DNA from: Methanobrevibacter sp. | GTDB lineage: Archaea > Methanobacteriota > Methanobacteria > Methanobacteriales > Methanobacteriaceae | DNA length: 62,359 nucleotides | NCBI GenBank assembly: GCA_017407115.1 | Contig: JAFQXD010000067.1 | Span: 1 to 62,359 of the forward strand | Reading direction: 5' to 3' | Shown: piece after piece, positions 53,117 to 62,084 of the stretch | How the letters are laid out: each line of letters begins with the position of its first letter | Position numbering within the stretch: the stretch's first letter is position 1 | Notes under the pieces: generated by a model | What the model was told of the DNA's origin: nothing | What the model saw: only the letters and a program-made list of their open reading frames with translations | Databases searched by the model: none | Made by a program: the position numbers and the translations under genes

Positions 53117-53593
53117 ATGTCATTTGAAAATCTTGAAAACACCGATGCAAAGACAATTCCAATCGGAAAGCTCCTCTACATGATAGGAAAAGGCTACATG
53201 ATGTATGTCAACCGAAACATGGAGGAGTTCGACATCAATATGACTCAGCTTCACCTTCTCTTTGAACTATCTCACAATGCAAACGTAAACCAGGAAAAGA
53301 TAGCTGAAAGCTGCAGCATCAACAAAGGGGCAGTTGCAAGATCCATCAAGAAACTCGAAGACAAGGGACTTGTGGCAAGACAGGTGGATGAAAACAACAG
53401 AAGACAGAACAAGCTGTCACTGACAAAAGAAGGAGAGGAAATCCTTCAAAAGTCATCAAAGGTTCTACATCAATGGGAAGATTCTGTCATATTGGAAGAA
53501 GGATACGTGAAAAAGGAATTGCTTCAGCAGGTATTGAAGGAAATAGCTATAAAAACAATGGAATTGAACAACGGAGAGTGTATTAATGGCTAA
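53117..53593 (+). CDS. MarR-family transcriptional regulator
   Basis: A 158-residue MarR-type winged-helix protein (NQEKIAESCSINKGAVARSIKKLEDKGLVARQVDENNRRQNKLSLT is the wing-helix region, starting near residue 60). MarR repressors respond to small ligands and usually control exporters or redox genes. It is encoded inside the operon it probably controls, with the TTGACA-N10-TGTCAA site upstream. Its end overlaps the MATE gene by 8 bases. Confidence 0.9.
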   Translation: MSFENLENTDAKTIPIGKLLYMIGKGYMMYVNRNMEEFDINMTQLHLLFELSHNANVNQEKIAESCSINKGAVARSIKKLEDKGLVARQVDENNRRQNKLSLTKEGEEILQKSSKVLHQWEDSVILEEGYVKKELLQQVLKEIAIKTMELNNGECING

Positions 53594-54980
53594 GAAAAGC
53601 AAAAATATTGAAATGATTACAGGAGACCCTAAAAAGGCAATCATAAAACTCGCCCTTCCCATGATGCTTTCAATGCTTCTTATCATGATGTACAATCTGG
53701 CAGACAGTATATGGGTAGCCGGTTTGGGTGCGGATGCACTTGCGGCAATAGGATTCATTACACCGTTATTCATGGTGCTTGTAGGTCTTGGAAACGGTAT
53801 CGGAGCGGGAGCGAACTCTCTGATTGCAAGAAATATCGGAGCAAAAAACTATGACGGCGCAAACAATGCGGCATTGCACGGTATCGTTTTGTCCATAATC
53901 GTATCAGTAATATTTACAGTCCTCATTGAAGGTTTGATGGTGCCTATCCTTCAGTTCATGGGTGCCGGCGAGACAATCGGATATGCGATGGACTACAGCT
54001 ATATCATATTCGGATTCCTGTTCATATTCGTATATTCAGGAGTTGCATCAGCAATTTTCAGATCAGAAGGGGACATGAGAAGAGCCACAATTGCAATAGC
54101 TGTAACAGCAATCATGAACATTATACTTGACCCTATTTTCATCTACACCCTTAACTTCGGAATAGCCGGAGCGGCTTGGGCAACCGTAATTTCAGCAACC
54201 CTTTCATGCGTCATAATGAGCTACTGGATATGGGGAAAGAAAGACTTATATCTTGACCTTTCATTTAAAAACTTCAATTACTCATCCAAACTTATGATTG
54301 ACACCCTTCAGGTTGCTATACCTTCAACATTGGAAAATGTGGTATTTTCAGCATTGGCTGTTATCATAAACAGTATGCTTGTAATTGCAGCAGGAACAAC
54401 AGCTGTTGCGGTATATACAGCATCAATGAGAATCGTGCAGCTGTGTATGATACCGTTGATTGGTCTTGGAACAGCAGTATTGACAGTTGCAGGAGTTGCA
54501 TACGGTGCTCATAATTACAAAAACCTGCAGACTGCACATTCATATTCAATCAAAGTTGGATTTGCAATATCAATTGCCCTTGGAGCAATAATGTATATAT
54601 TCGCTCCTCAAATAGCTTCAATATTCGCATACACATCAGCAAGTGCAACATTGGCGCCTGAAATCGCATCAGCACTTTCAGTCCTCACACTATTCGTGCT
54701 TGCAATTCCACACGGTATGATGTCAGCAATGGTATTTCAGGGTGTCGGAAAAGGAACATATTCCCTTTTAATCACACTGGCCAGATCATTGGTTATGGAA
54801 AGCGTATTTGCATACATTTTCTGCTTCATGTTCGGATGGGGAGTCAGTGGTATATATGCAGGTGTGGTATTCGGATGCTTTGTAGGTGGAACACTCGGAT
54901 ACATTTGGGCAAAATTCTTCATAAGGAAATTCAAACAGATTTCAATCAGAAAATATGCGCCTAAAAGTGAAGTCCAGTAA
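53586..54980 (+). CDS. MATE-family multidrug exporter
   Basis: A 464-residue protein with about twelve transmembrane helices in two similar halves (PKKAIIKLALPMMLSMLLIM and SSKLMIDTLQVAIPSTLENV). It is a DinF/NorM-like MATE antiporter that exports cationic drugs using Na+ or H+. It is the last gene of the MarR-controlled operon. The GGAGAG site lies before the ATG inside the marR end. Confidence 0.92.
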   Translation: MAKKSKNIEMITGDPKKAIIKLALPMMLSMLLIMMYNLADSIWVAGLGADALAAIGFITPLFMVLVGLGNGIGAGANSLIARNIGAKNYDGANNAALHGIVLSIIVSVIFTVLIEGLMVPILQFMGAGETIGYAMDYSYIIFGFLFIFVYSGVASAIFRSEGDMRRATIAIAVTAIMNIILDPIFIYTLNFGIAGAAWATVISATLSCVIMSYWIWGKKDLYLDLSFKNFNYSSKLMIDTLQVAIPSTLENVVFSALAVIINSMLVIAAGTTAVAVYTASMRIVQLCMIPLIGLGTAVLTVAGVAYGAHNYKNLQTAHSYSIKVGFAISIALGAIMYIFAPQIASIFAYTSASATLAPEIASALSVLTLFVLAIPHGMMSAMVFQGVGKGTYSLLITLARSLVMESVFAYIFCFMFGWGVSGIYAGVVFGCFVGGTLGYIWAKFFIRKFKQISIRKYAPKSEVQ

Positions 54981-55005
54981 ATGGACTTTATTATTCTTTT
55001 TTTTT
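54970..55005 (+). terminator. hairpin terminator after the MATE gene
   Basis: AAGTCCA (54970-54976) and TGGACTT (54982-54988) form a 7-bp stem with a 5-base loop that includes the stop codon, followed by a nine-T run ending near 55005. Confidence 0.6.
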
Positions 55006-55064
55006 AAAACCGAAACAAATTTTTTTATAAGATAAAATATATATTAGTGAATATAGGTGTTATG

Positions 55065-56096
55065 ATGAAAGATAAGGTTAAAAAAAGAATTTTTTATTTT
55101 GATGAGGTAAGAGCACTTGCGATACTTTTTGTTATATTGTGCCACACAACAACAATGTATCAGCCATACAACTATACCAATTTACACCTGGCCATTCCGG
55201 GTTTGCTTAATATGCTCGGTTGGGTTGGCGTACCCTTGTTTTTCATGATAAGCGGAGCCCTACTGTTGAATAGGGAATACGCCTTAAAAGACTTTTTTAA
55301 AAGAAGATTCACACGTATACTTTATCCGTTCATATTTTGGATGTTCATTACACTGACCCTGCAGTACGTATTTTTAGGTTCAGGATACAGCCAGCTTTTC
55401 AAGGTATTTTTCGGAGTCAAAAGATACACCTGGTTCATATGGGTAATGATGGGCATATATCTCATATTGCCGGTAATAAACTCATTTATCAGGGAATTTA
55501 AAATGACAGGAGTCAAATACTTTTTGGCAATATGGTTCTTTACAATCATCCTTCAGACAATAGGAAAATATCCTCTCTTCAAATTGGATCTGGCATCATT
55601 TGCAGGTTTCCTTGGATATGTAGTATTGGGTTACTATCTTGCCAACGCTGAATTCAAACTGCCTGACAAGTTGCTTATAATAATAGGCCCTATACTTTAC
55701 TTTGCATTCTTGGCCATGAACTGGTACTGTCAAGGACACAAGATATTCATATCAGACAGCGCATACACTTCAGTGTTTGTCGTGATGGCTGCTGTTGGAG
55801 TGTTCATATTCTTCAGATGCATTTCAGACTACAGCGAAAAGAATACACAATCAATCACTGCAAAAATCCACAACAAAATCGTAAACGGACGTTTGGGAAG
55901 CATCATAATTTCAATCAGTATCTGCAGTTATGGAATGTACTTTTTAAACTCATTAATACTCAGATTCGTTAAGGAATGGCACATCACAACATTCAAGATG
56001 CTGCCTGTTATATTCATATCAACAGTATTGATATCATGGCTTGTGATGGTGGTCCTGAATAAGATTCCTGCAATAAGAAAATATATCGGAACATAA
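55065..56096 (+). CDS. acyltransferase-3 family membrane protein
   Basis: A 343-residue polytopic acyltransferase-3 protein, paralogous to the one at 35976 (KKRIFYFDEVRALAILFVIL, conserved CH). About ten helices. It probably acylates a surface glycan or lipid. ATG at 55065 is preferred over 55062 because AGGTG (55055-55059) is then 5 bases away. A T-rich TATA-like region lies near 55020-55040. The next gene is 4 bases downstream. Confidence 0.87.
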   Translation: MKDKVKKRIFYFDEVRALAILFVILCHTTTMYQPYNYTNLHLAIPGLLNMLGWVGVPLFFMISGALLLNREYALKDFFKRRFTRILYPFIFWMFITLTLQYVFLGSGYSQLFKVFFGVKRYTWFIWVMMGIYLILPVINSFIREFKMTGVKYFLAIWFFTIILQTIGKYPLFKLDLASFAGFLGYVVLGYYLANAEFKLPDKLLIIIGPILYFAFLAMNWYCQGHKIFISDSAYTSVFVVMAAVGVFIFFRCISDYSEKNTQSITAKIHNKIVNGRLGSIIISISICSYGMYFLNSLILRFVKEWHITTFKMLPVIFISTVLISWLVMVVLNKIPAIRKYIGT

Positions 56097-56100
56097 TATC

Positions 56101-56547
56101 ATGGAATTTGTATTGAACAACAAGAGATATTCTATTGTCAACCATGAGCTTTTCATAAACTATCTGATGGTTGACAGCTATTTCAGATACGGATATTCAA
56201 AATATGAATATGACATTACTTTTGATTTTATTGATCCGCTTTTAAGCAAGGATAAAATAGAATTCAGCGATATTTTGGAAGGTACAGATGTTCTTGAGGA
56301 ACTTATTGAAAAGGAGCAGATTAATTTCATTCCGTATGGTCTCAGGATAGATGAGCATCTAAACGGCAACTTCAAAATATCATATCAGGATTTGGAGTTC
56401 AAAAACATAAGTGTCGGGGAAGCAATACCCTTTTCAATATTGCTGAACTCCCTTCTTACATACAAGCCAACACTTACATTATCTCAAATCGAAGAGGAGC
56501 TTGACTATTTTTTGGAAAAATTCAGAAGCTATTCTAATAAGGATTGA
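56101..56547 (+). CDS. hypothetical protein
   Basis: A 148-residue acidic protein with no membrane segment or known motif (KYEYDITFDFIDPLLSKDK, LRIDEHLNGNFKISY). It starts 4 bases after the acyltransferase and is probably co-transcribed. It overlaps the convergent oxidoreductase gene by 14 bases at the 3' end. No family is recognised. Confidence 0.6.
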   Translation: MEFVLNNKRYSIVNHELFINYLMVDSYFRYGYSKYEYDITFDFIDPLLSKDKIEFSDILEGTDVLEELIEKEQINFIPYGLRIDEHLNGNFKISYQDLEFKNISVGEAIPFSILLNSLLTYKPTLTLSQIEEELDYFLEKFRSYSNKD

Positions 56548-57568
56548 CATTCAATTGCGCTTTTGGATTGATAAAGCATGTTGAGGTTTTCTTCCAGTAG
56601 CAGTTGTTGCATGTCCTGCATTTTACCTCGCCGTCTCCTTCAATTTGCCAATCGACCAGAAAACTTGGATCATAAACGAAAGGCCTTTGCATGGATATGA
56701 AATCAACCTTGGTTTTATTTAAAACATTGTTGATTTGCCTTTGTGTTTTGAGGCCCCCTCCCATGATGACCGGAATGTCAACATTGTCTATTATGTCATT
56801 GCAGGCGCTTGCCAAAAGCTTTTTGCCGTAGTTTTCATTTGAAAAGTACTGAGGTGAACGTGGACGTGTAATCTGAAGTGAATCAGCACCATGCTTTTCA
56901 AGCAATTTCGCTATTTCTATTGTCTCTTCAAGTGTCATTCCGCCTTTTTGAATATCAAACGCATTCAGTCTGCAGTTTATGTGAAGATTTGTAGTGTTTT
57001 TTATAACCTTAATGATTTCAAGAACAATCCTTAAGCGGTTCAATGTGCTTCCGCCATATTTGTCCTCTCTTTTGTTGAAATATGGATTGATGAATCTTGT
57101 CAAAAAGTAATAGTTTCCCAATGCTATCTGAATGCCGTCAAAACCTGCATAATCAAATTTTTGAGCGGCAATGATAAAATCAGTTTGGATTTTTCTTATA
57201 TCTTCAATTGTAACATCTTCGATTTTGATGTTCTGTTCTGTTTTCTTGTTGAACTGCACAAAACCCAATTGGGCAAAAATAGGAACTCCATAGTCATGAA
57301 CCAAGTCAGTGAGGTCTTTTGCCTCACGCACAAAACGCACATGGTTGACGGTATTTGAATACTTGCTGAATACATCCCTCGGATAGAGTGAGAAAAGTTC
57401 AGTTATTATCAATCCGACACCGCTGGCTGCAAGGTTTTCATATCTGTCATATATCTCTGGTGTGAAATTTCCGGACTTTTCACGTTCGGATTCCCATAAA
57501 CCTGTTCTGACAATACGGCTGTTAAGCTTGAATTCACCAAATTTACAATAATCAAACAAATCTTTCAT
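56534..57568 (-). CDS. OYE-family NADH:flavin oxidoreductase
   Basis: A 344-residue TIM-barrel flavoenzyme of the old-yellow-enzyme family. It opens with CKFGEFKLNSRIVRTGLWES, and the barrel motifs IFAQLG, GFDGIQIALGNYYFLTRFI and IPVIMGGG are present. The C-terminal CRTCNNCYWKKTSTC resembles the iron-sulfur cysteine set of the 2,4-dienoyl-CoA-reductase branch, but the second FAD/NAD domain is absent. The usual GxHGAHGYL-type active-site His pair is altered to ALGNYYFL, so the substrate is uncertain. Start at 57568; an upstream leader is non-native. Confidence 0.78.
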   Translation of the reverse strand: MKDLFDYCKFGEFKLNSRIVRTGLWESEREKSGNFTPEIYDRYENLAASGVGLIITELFSLYPRDVFSKYSNTVNHVRFVREAKDLTDLVHDYGVPIFAQLGFVQFNKKTEQNIKIEDVTIEDIRKIQTDFIIAAQKFDYAGFDGIQIALGNYYFLTRFINPYFNKREDKYGGSTLNRLRIVLEIIKVIKNTTNLHINCRLNAFDIQKGGMTLEETIEIAKLLEKHGADSLQITRPRSPQYFSNENYGKKLLASACNDIIDNVDIPVIMGGGLKTQRQINNVLNKTKVDFISMQRPFVYDPSFLVDWQIEGDGEVKCRTCNNCYWKKTSTCFINPKAQLNVNPY

Positions 57569-57609
57569 ATTAAATATTATGATTAAAAACAGTATAAAAA
57601 ATTTTTTAC

Positions 57610-57644
57610 AAAAAAATAAAAAAATAGAGGGAAAAACATTCCCT
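57610..57644 (-). terminator. hairpin terminator of the Asp-rich protein gene
   Basis: AGGGAA (57628-57633) and TTCCCT (57639-57644) form a 6-bp stem; on the minus strand it is followed by T runs (A runs at 57610-57624 on the plus strand). It lies 12 bases after the stop of the gene at 57656. Confidence 0.5.
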
Positions 57645-57655
57645 TTTAATTGCAC

Positions 57656-58708
57656 TTAAATTATGACCAATATACTTACAAGCAATAATGCTAAAAGAGC
57701 AAAAATGCCCAGATTATCATTTGCATCAACGACTGCAGTTTCACTGGAAACATTGTTTTCTACACTGGTATTGGAATCGCTTGAAAGAGAATCTTCCGGC
57801 ATGTCTGGGAAATTCAATGTTTTTGCAACTGAATTTTGACCTGTACTTGCAGGTAATGATGAATCATAATCACTCTCTGGAAGGTATGCATCCAAATTTA
57901 TGCTGCCATAAAGATAGACCTCTGTAGAATTTTCATAAGAGGAAGTTTCATTTTCTACATCCTGATCATCATATGAATCATTGCCGCAGCCATTTGCCTG
58001 TTTTGCATAAGCAGATCCAGTCGCATAAGCTGTTTTATGAACTAAATGAGGATAGTAATTGCCATTGGAATAGACTAGTTCATTTCCTTCATCAAATTCA
58101 TCCCAGGAATCATCATCCCAGGAATCATCATCGTCGTAATCCTCCCAGTCATCATCATCCCAGGAATCATCGTCATCATAATCCTCCCAGTCATCATCGT
58201 CCCAGGAATCATCATCGTCGTAATCCTCCCAGTCATCATCATCCCAGGAATCATCATCGTCGTAATCCTCCCAGTCATCATCATCCCAAGAGTCATCGTC
58301 GTCGTAATCCTCCCAGTCATCATCATCCCAGGAATCATCGTCATCATAATCCTCCCAGTCATCATCATCCCAGGAATCATCATCGTCGTAATCCTCCCAG
58401 TCATCATCGTCCCAGGAATCATCGTCATCATAATCCTCCCAGTCATCATCATCCCAGGAATCATCATCGTCGTAATCCTCCCAGTCATCATCATCCCAAG
58501 AGTCATCGTCTTCAGAGTCTTCCCAATCATCATCCGAGTCGTCTGAATCATCATCAGAATCATCATCGACATCATCAATATCGTCCTGACTTAAATAATC
58601 ACCGCCGACATTTGAATCGTCGAAATCGTCTGAAGCAAAGCTTACTCCAACGCATGAAATTAGAAGTGCAATCAGAATAAAAATCGCGAAAATTCTATTT
58701 TTATTCAT
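57656..58708 (-). CDS. Asp/Trp-rich tandem-repeat surface protein
   Basis: A 350-residue protein. A signal peptide (MNKNRIFAIFILIALLI...VSFA), then an acidic block in which the 14-residue unit DDDDSWDDDDWEDY is repeated about nine times (roughly residues 60-200), a non-repetitive middle, and a C-terminal transmembrane helix (LGIFALLALLLVSILVII). It is probably tethered to the membrane with a long, highly negative extension outside. Calcium or cation binding is plausible. GAGGTGAA precedes the ATG at 58708. Not a known family. Confidence 0.75.
   Translation of the reverse strand: MNKNRIFAIFILIALLISCVGVSFASDDFDDSNVGGDYLSQDDIDDVDDDSDDDSDDSDDDWEDSEDDDSWDDDDWEDYDDDDSWDDDDWEDYDDDDSWDDDDWEDYDDDDSWDDDDWEDYDDDDSWDDDDWEDYDDDDSWDDDDWEDYDDDDSWDDDDWEDYDDDDSWDDDDWEDYDDDDSWDDDDWEDYDDDDSWDDDSWDEFDEGNELVYSNGNYYPHLVHKTAYATGSAYAKQANGCGNDSYDDQDVENETSSYENSTEVYLYGSINLDAYLPESDYDSSLPASTGQNSVAKTLNFPDMPEDSLSSDSNTSVENNVSSETAVVDANDNLGIFALLALLLVSILVII
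58141..58518. repeat. 42-bp tandem repeat array inside the Asp-rich gene
   Basis: Nine consecutive 42-base units beginning CCTCCCAGTCATCATC, each encoding one 14-residue repeat on the minus strand. Units differ only at a few mostly synonymous positions. Repeat number is likely to vary between strains by slippage or recombination. Confidence 0.9.
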
Positions 58709-58786
58709 TAAATTCACCTCAATTTTAACTGTATTAAATTACAATTAATATTAAAAATTATGATTTGATTATATATAAATATATGG

Positions 58787-58819
58787 AAAAAATAGAGGAC
58801 ATAGAGGAAAAACCTCTAT
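58787..58819 (-). terminator. hairpin terminator of the purine permease gene
   Basis: ATAGAGG (58801-58807) and CCTCTAT (58813-58819) form a 7-bp stem with a 5-base loop that overlaps the stop codon of the gene at 58816; an A run (T run on the minus strand) follows at 58787-58792. Confidence 0.55.
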
Positions 58820-60153
58820 AATCCGAAGAATAAGTAAATTAAGAATACTACGAATAATACCCATACCAATGGATTTAATTCTTTGTATTTTCCGGTTGCA
58901 ACAAATGCTATTGTGTATGTGATGAAACCAAATGCAATACCTAATGATATTGAATATGATAGAATCATCATAATGATTGTCATGAATACAGCAGCAACTA
59001 TTGCAAGATTACTCCAATCGATATCTCTGATTTGAATAAACATCAATATACCGACGGTAACTAATGCAGCAGTGGTTACGGATGAAGTGAATAATGATAA
59101 AACGGTAGGAGCTAAGAAAACTGAAAGTATGAATAAGATTCCAGTAACAATAGCAGCAATACCAGTTCTTCCACCAAGACCAATACCTGTTGCACTTTCA
59201 ACATAAGCAGTTACAGTACTTGAACCGAATATAGCTCCAACGATACCTCCAAGAGCATCACTGATAAATGCATTGTTGATTCCTTCGGTAGTTCCATCTT
59301 CTTTTACGTATCCACATTCTTTTGCAAGAGGAATCAAGGTTCCAGTTGTATCAAAGAATGTAACGAAAAGCAGTGAGAACAAGATCATTATCAAACTTGG
59401 AATGTTTTTAAACAGTTCCCCAAATCCTGAGAGGAATCCTCCGAATACGCTGAAGTCTAAATTAAATGAAACCCATTGTGCAGGAATGGTTGGTAGGACT
59501 GCATCAGGAGATGTGAAACCAACTAAACTGAAGACAATTCCTAAAATTGCAGTGATAAGCAATCCAAAAAATACTGCAGCTGGAACTTTTTGAACATATA
59601 AAATTAAAGTGATTACAATACCGATTAAAGCAAGCAATACTGGTGGTGAAGCCAAGTTACCTAAAGTTATGAGAGTTGATGGGCTTGCCACTACAATTCC
59701 AGCATTCGCAAGACCTAAAAATGCCAGGAAGAAACCTATACCTGCACCGATAGCAAGTTTCAAGTCCTGTGGAATTGCATTTAAAATTGCTTCCCTTAAA
59801 CCTATAAGAGTTATTATTAAGAACAATACGCTTGATAAGAATACTGCAGCGAGAGCTGCCTGCCATGAAAGACCCATACCTAAAACGATAGTATAGGTGA
59901 ATAATGCGTTAAGTCCCATTCCCGGAGCGAGACCAACAGGATAGTTGGATAAAAGCCCCATGATTATACAGGCGATACCTGAAGCAATTGCAGTTGCTAT
60001 AAATACGCCTTCAAGTGACATCCCAGTTTCTGATAACATTCCAGGGTTTACTCCCAAAATATAGGACATTGCAAGGAATGTTGTTATACCAGCTAGGATT
60101 TCGGTTTTAAAGTCAGTTTTATTTTCGTCTAACTTAAACAATTTATTTAACAT
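58816..60153 (-). CDS. NCS2/AzgA-type purine permease
   Basis: A 445-residue transporter with about twelve helices. The AzgA/PbuG signature is present (NKTDFKTEILAGITTFLAM; LGVNPGMLSETGMS; GLAPGMGLNALFTY; DTTGTLIPLAKECGYV). It imports hypoxanthine, guanine or adenine with H+. Start at 60153 with GAGGTGTTAT upstream; an ATG four codons before would sit in the ribosome site. It is divergent from mntP. Confidence 0.92.
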   Translation of the reverse strand: MLNKLFKLDENKTDFKTEILAGITTFLAMSYILGVNPGMLSETGMSLEGVFIATAIASGIACIIMGLLSNYPVGLAPGMGLNALFTYTIVLGMGLSWQAALAAVFLSSVLFLIITLIGLREAILNAIPQDLKLAIGAGIGFFLAFLGLANAGIVVASPSTLITLGNLASPPVLLALIGIVITLILYVQKVPAAVFFGLLITAILGIVFSLVGFTSPDAVLPTIPAQWVSFNLDFSVFGGFLSGFGELFKNIPSLIMILFSLLFVTFFDTTGTLIPLAKECGYVKEDGTTEGINNAFISDALGGIVGAIFGSSTVTAYVESATGIGLGGRTGIAAIVTGILFILSVFLAPTVLSLFTSSVTTAALVTVGILMFIQIRDIDWSNLAIVAAVFMTIIMMILSYSISLGIAFGFITYTIAFVATGKYKELNPLVWVLFVVFLIYLFFGL

Positions 60154-60273
60154 ATAACACCTCATTTTCCTATATTATTATTTTAATCAATATGTAGTAA
60201 TAAAGTATTCGATTATTATTCAGACAGAATAAGTATTTCCTAAAAAATATTCGGAAATTGAATAATTAAATAA

Positions 60274-60281
60274 GTATATAT
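60274..60281 (+). promoter_or_regulatory. TATA box of mntP
   Basis: GTATATAT ends 26 bases before the ATG of mntP, consistent with a leaderless or nearly leaderless transcript. No ribosome site is seen. Confidence 0.4.
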
Positions 60282-60306
60282 TGAAGTGCTTACATATGAT
60301 TAGATA

Positions 60307-60855
60307 ATGTTCAGTTTTTTATCTACCTTTTTAATTGCAGTTGCACTTGCGATGGATGCTTTTAGTGTATCTATGACAAAGGGCTTTACCCAAAAGGATT
60401 TGACAAACTCACAGATTTTATATTACGGTCTTTTTTTCGGTGGGTTTCAGGCACTGATGCCCATTTTAGGATACTTCTGCGGCAATATTATAGCATCAAT
60501 TGTCACATCACTTGCACCGATTGTAGGTTTTGTCCTGCTTTTGATTATTGGTGTCAACATGATTCGTGAAAGCCTATCCGAAAGCGAAGAGGTGAATGAT
60601 TATTTTTCATTCAAGGAAGTGACACTTCTTGCAGTTGCAACAAGTATCGATGCCTTTGCAGTGGGAATCACAATAGCGCTTTTAAACGACCCGATACTGA
60701 TATCATCATTTATAATCGGTGTTGTTGCTTTTGCATTCAGCATCGCCGGAATATTTATCGGCAAAAAACTTGGAGACTATGTAGGCGACAAGTTCCAGAT
60801 ACTCGGTGGTGTAATCCTTATACTGATTGGTGTTAAAATATTGTTAGGTTTTTAA
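60307..60855 (+). CDS. mntP: MntP manganese exporter
   Basis: A 182-residue membrane protein with six helices in two halves. The two conserved acidic sites for Mn2+ are in VALAMDAFSVSMTKG and ATSIDAFAVGITIA. MntP (YebN) exports Mn2+ and protects against its excess. Length is typical. No riboswitch of the yybP-ykoY type is recognisable in the short upstream region. Confidence 0.93.
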   Translation: MFSFLSTFLIAVALAMDAFSVSMTKGFTQKDLTNSQILYYGLFFGGFQALMPILGYFCGNIIASIVTSLAPIVGFVLLLIIGVNMIRESLSESEEVNDYFSFKEVTLLAVATSIDAFAVGITIALLNDPILISSFIIGVVAFAFSIAGIFIGKKLGDYVGDKFQILGGVILILIGVKILLGF

Positions 60856-60891
60856 AAAAAAAAGTATTTTTTCACTAGCGTTTAGCTAGTG
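60854..60891. terminator. convergent hairpin terminator
   Basis: CACTAGC (60873-60879), a 5-base loop and GCTAGTG (60885-60891) form a 7-bp stem between mntP and the convergent gene at 60900. A runs and T runs on both sides would serve both strands. Confidence 0.6.
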
Positions 60892-60899
60892 AATTTAAA

Positions 60900-61913
60900 T
60901 TATCTTCTGTATCTTCTGTATCTCAATACCTTGATTGTATGGTATGAGAAAAACGCCACAGCTCCTATTATTATTACAATAATAGCATAGGTAGCCAATG
61001 TCAGGAAATTGAATGAACCTAAGTCACTTTCCTGCTTTTCGAATGTGATGTTACCTATATGTTTATAGCTAGGAGCGATAGGAATGTCTCCGGCTTCAAT
61101 TATTGTTCCTGTGAAATTGACGTTGTCGGCCAAACCTCCTGTGCTCATTCCGAATGTTGATCCGTCATCGTTAGCCACATATACGTCAGTCACATTGGAT
61201 TCATTTCCAACCTGGAAGTTGAAAGTTGTAACGTCACGTCTTGTCAAACCGAATGCATCGGTAATTGCAAGTCTGTTCATGACTTCAATCTTGTCTGTGG
61301 TATTGTCAGTGATGTTTCCGGAACGGAAGTAAGTGTATCTGTTTGGCATTGAAATGTATTCGCCGGGATTAAGTTTTCCTGTGAAATGGCCTTTGTCGGT
61401 AGCTATTCCATAGTTTCCGTTAGGTGCCTTGATGAAAACATGACCCAATTTGTAAGGTTCCTTGATTGCCTGGATTTGAGACAAACCCTCTTCGGAAATG
61501 GTATTGTTTTCATTGATCATTCCTCCGGTAATGTTTTCAATCTTTTCATTGTCCGGACCGTCATCGATTCCACCATATCCTATAATCCATCCGTCGCTTG
61601 TAATGATGACCTGACAGAAATATCCTCCTGCTGTCTTGTACTGTTTTATAGCTTGTTTTCCATGCCAATCATCCAATTTTTCAATATAGATATCAGCGCC
61701 TGATTCAGCATCCCTTCTAAATGACATGATGCTGTTTGCGCCGTCTTGTTGAAGTATTACAGAACAGCAGCCGGTCATATCACTTGCATTATTGCTTTCA
61801 ATAATCTCTTGTATGTCATAGATATCGTATTGGTTATCGTCAGCACTAACGCTAATGACTGATGAAAGCAATACAATAATGCCTAAAATTAATATAATCT
61901 TTTTAAAATCCAT
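60900..61913 (-). CDS. secreted, C-terminally anchored surface protein
   Basis: A 337-residue protein. A signal peptide (MDFKKIILILGIIVLLSSVIS, cleavage near VSA), a large extracytoplasmic region with many N-x-T/S sequons, two cysteines (CCS) near residue 49, and a C-terminal transmembrane helix (about 305-325) followed by a basic tail (KVLRYRRYRR). This is a type I membrane topology. No domain is recognised; its repeated GNITDNTT-like segments suggest glycosylation. Confidence 0.75.
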   Translation of the reverse strand: MDFKKIILILGIIVLLSSVISVSADDNQYDIYDIQEIIESNNASDMTGCCSVILQQDGANSIMSFRRDAESGADIYIEKLDDWHGKQAIKQYKTAGGYFCQVIITSDGWIIGYGGIDDGPDNEKIENITGGMINENNTISEEGLSQIQAIKEPYKLGHVFIKAPNGNYGIATDKGHFTGKLNPGEYISMPNRYTYFRSGNITDNTTDKIEVMNRLAITDAFGLTRRDVTTFNFQVGNESNVTDVYVANDDGSTFGMSTGGLADNVNFTGTIIEAGDIPIAPSYKHIGNITFEKQESDLGSFNFLTLATYAIIVIIIGAVAFFSYHTIKVLRYRRYRR

Positions 61914-62055
61914 ATAATCCTCATTAGTTGTTTTTTTAAAAAAAAATTGTAAATATTAATTTACATATCCTTTTTATATTTTAATTTAATCAATTATTTA
62001 AAGTTTTTGTGACTTTTAAACTAAATTATATAAGACTAAATAATCTGAACACTCA

Positions 62056-62072
62056 TGATGCATTTTCCATCA
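62056..62072. other. imperfect palindrome near IS element end
   Basis: TGATG (62056-62060), a 7-base loop CATTTTC and CATCA (62068-62072) form a short hairpin just beyond the tnpB stop. IS200/IS605 ends carry sub-terminal hairpins recognised by the transposase, so this may mark the right end. Confidence 0.4.
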
Positions 62073-62084
62073 CACATGATTGAA

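Noticed and set aside
58141..58518. CRISPR-like repeat array
   Set aside because: The 42-base units are directly adjacent with no spacers, stay in one reading frame and encode the acidic repeat; they are a coding tandem repeat.
57973..58680. Long plus-strand His/Asn/Pro-rich reading frame
   Set aside because: It is the antisense reading of the Asp-repeat gene; the minus-strand frame has a signal peptide, ribosome site and membrane helix.
60154..60306. Guanine or manganese riboswitch between the purine permease and mntP
   Set aside because: No conserved riboswitch core sequence is recognisable, and the mntP transcript is probably leaderless.
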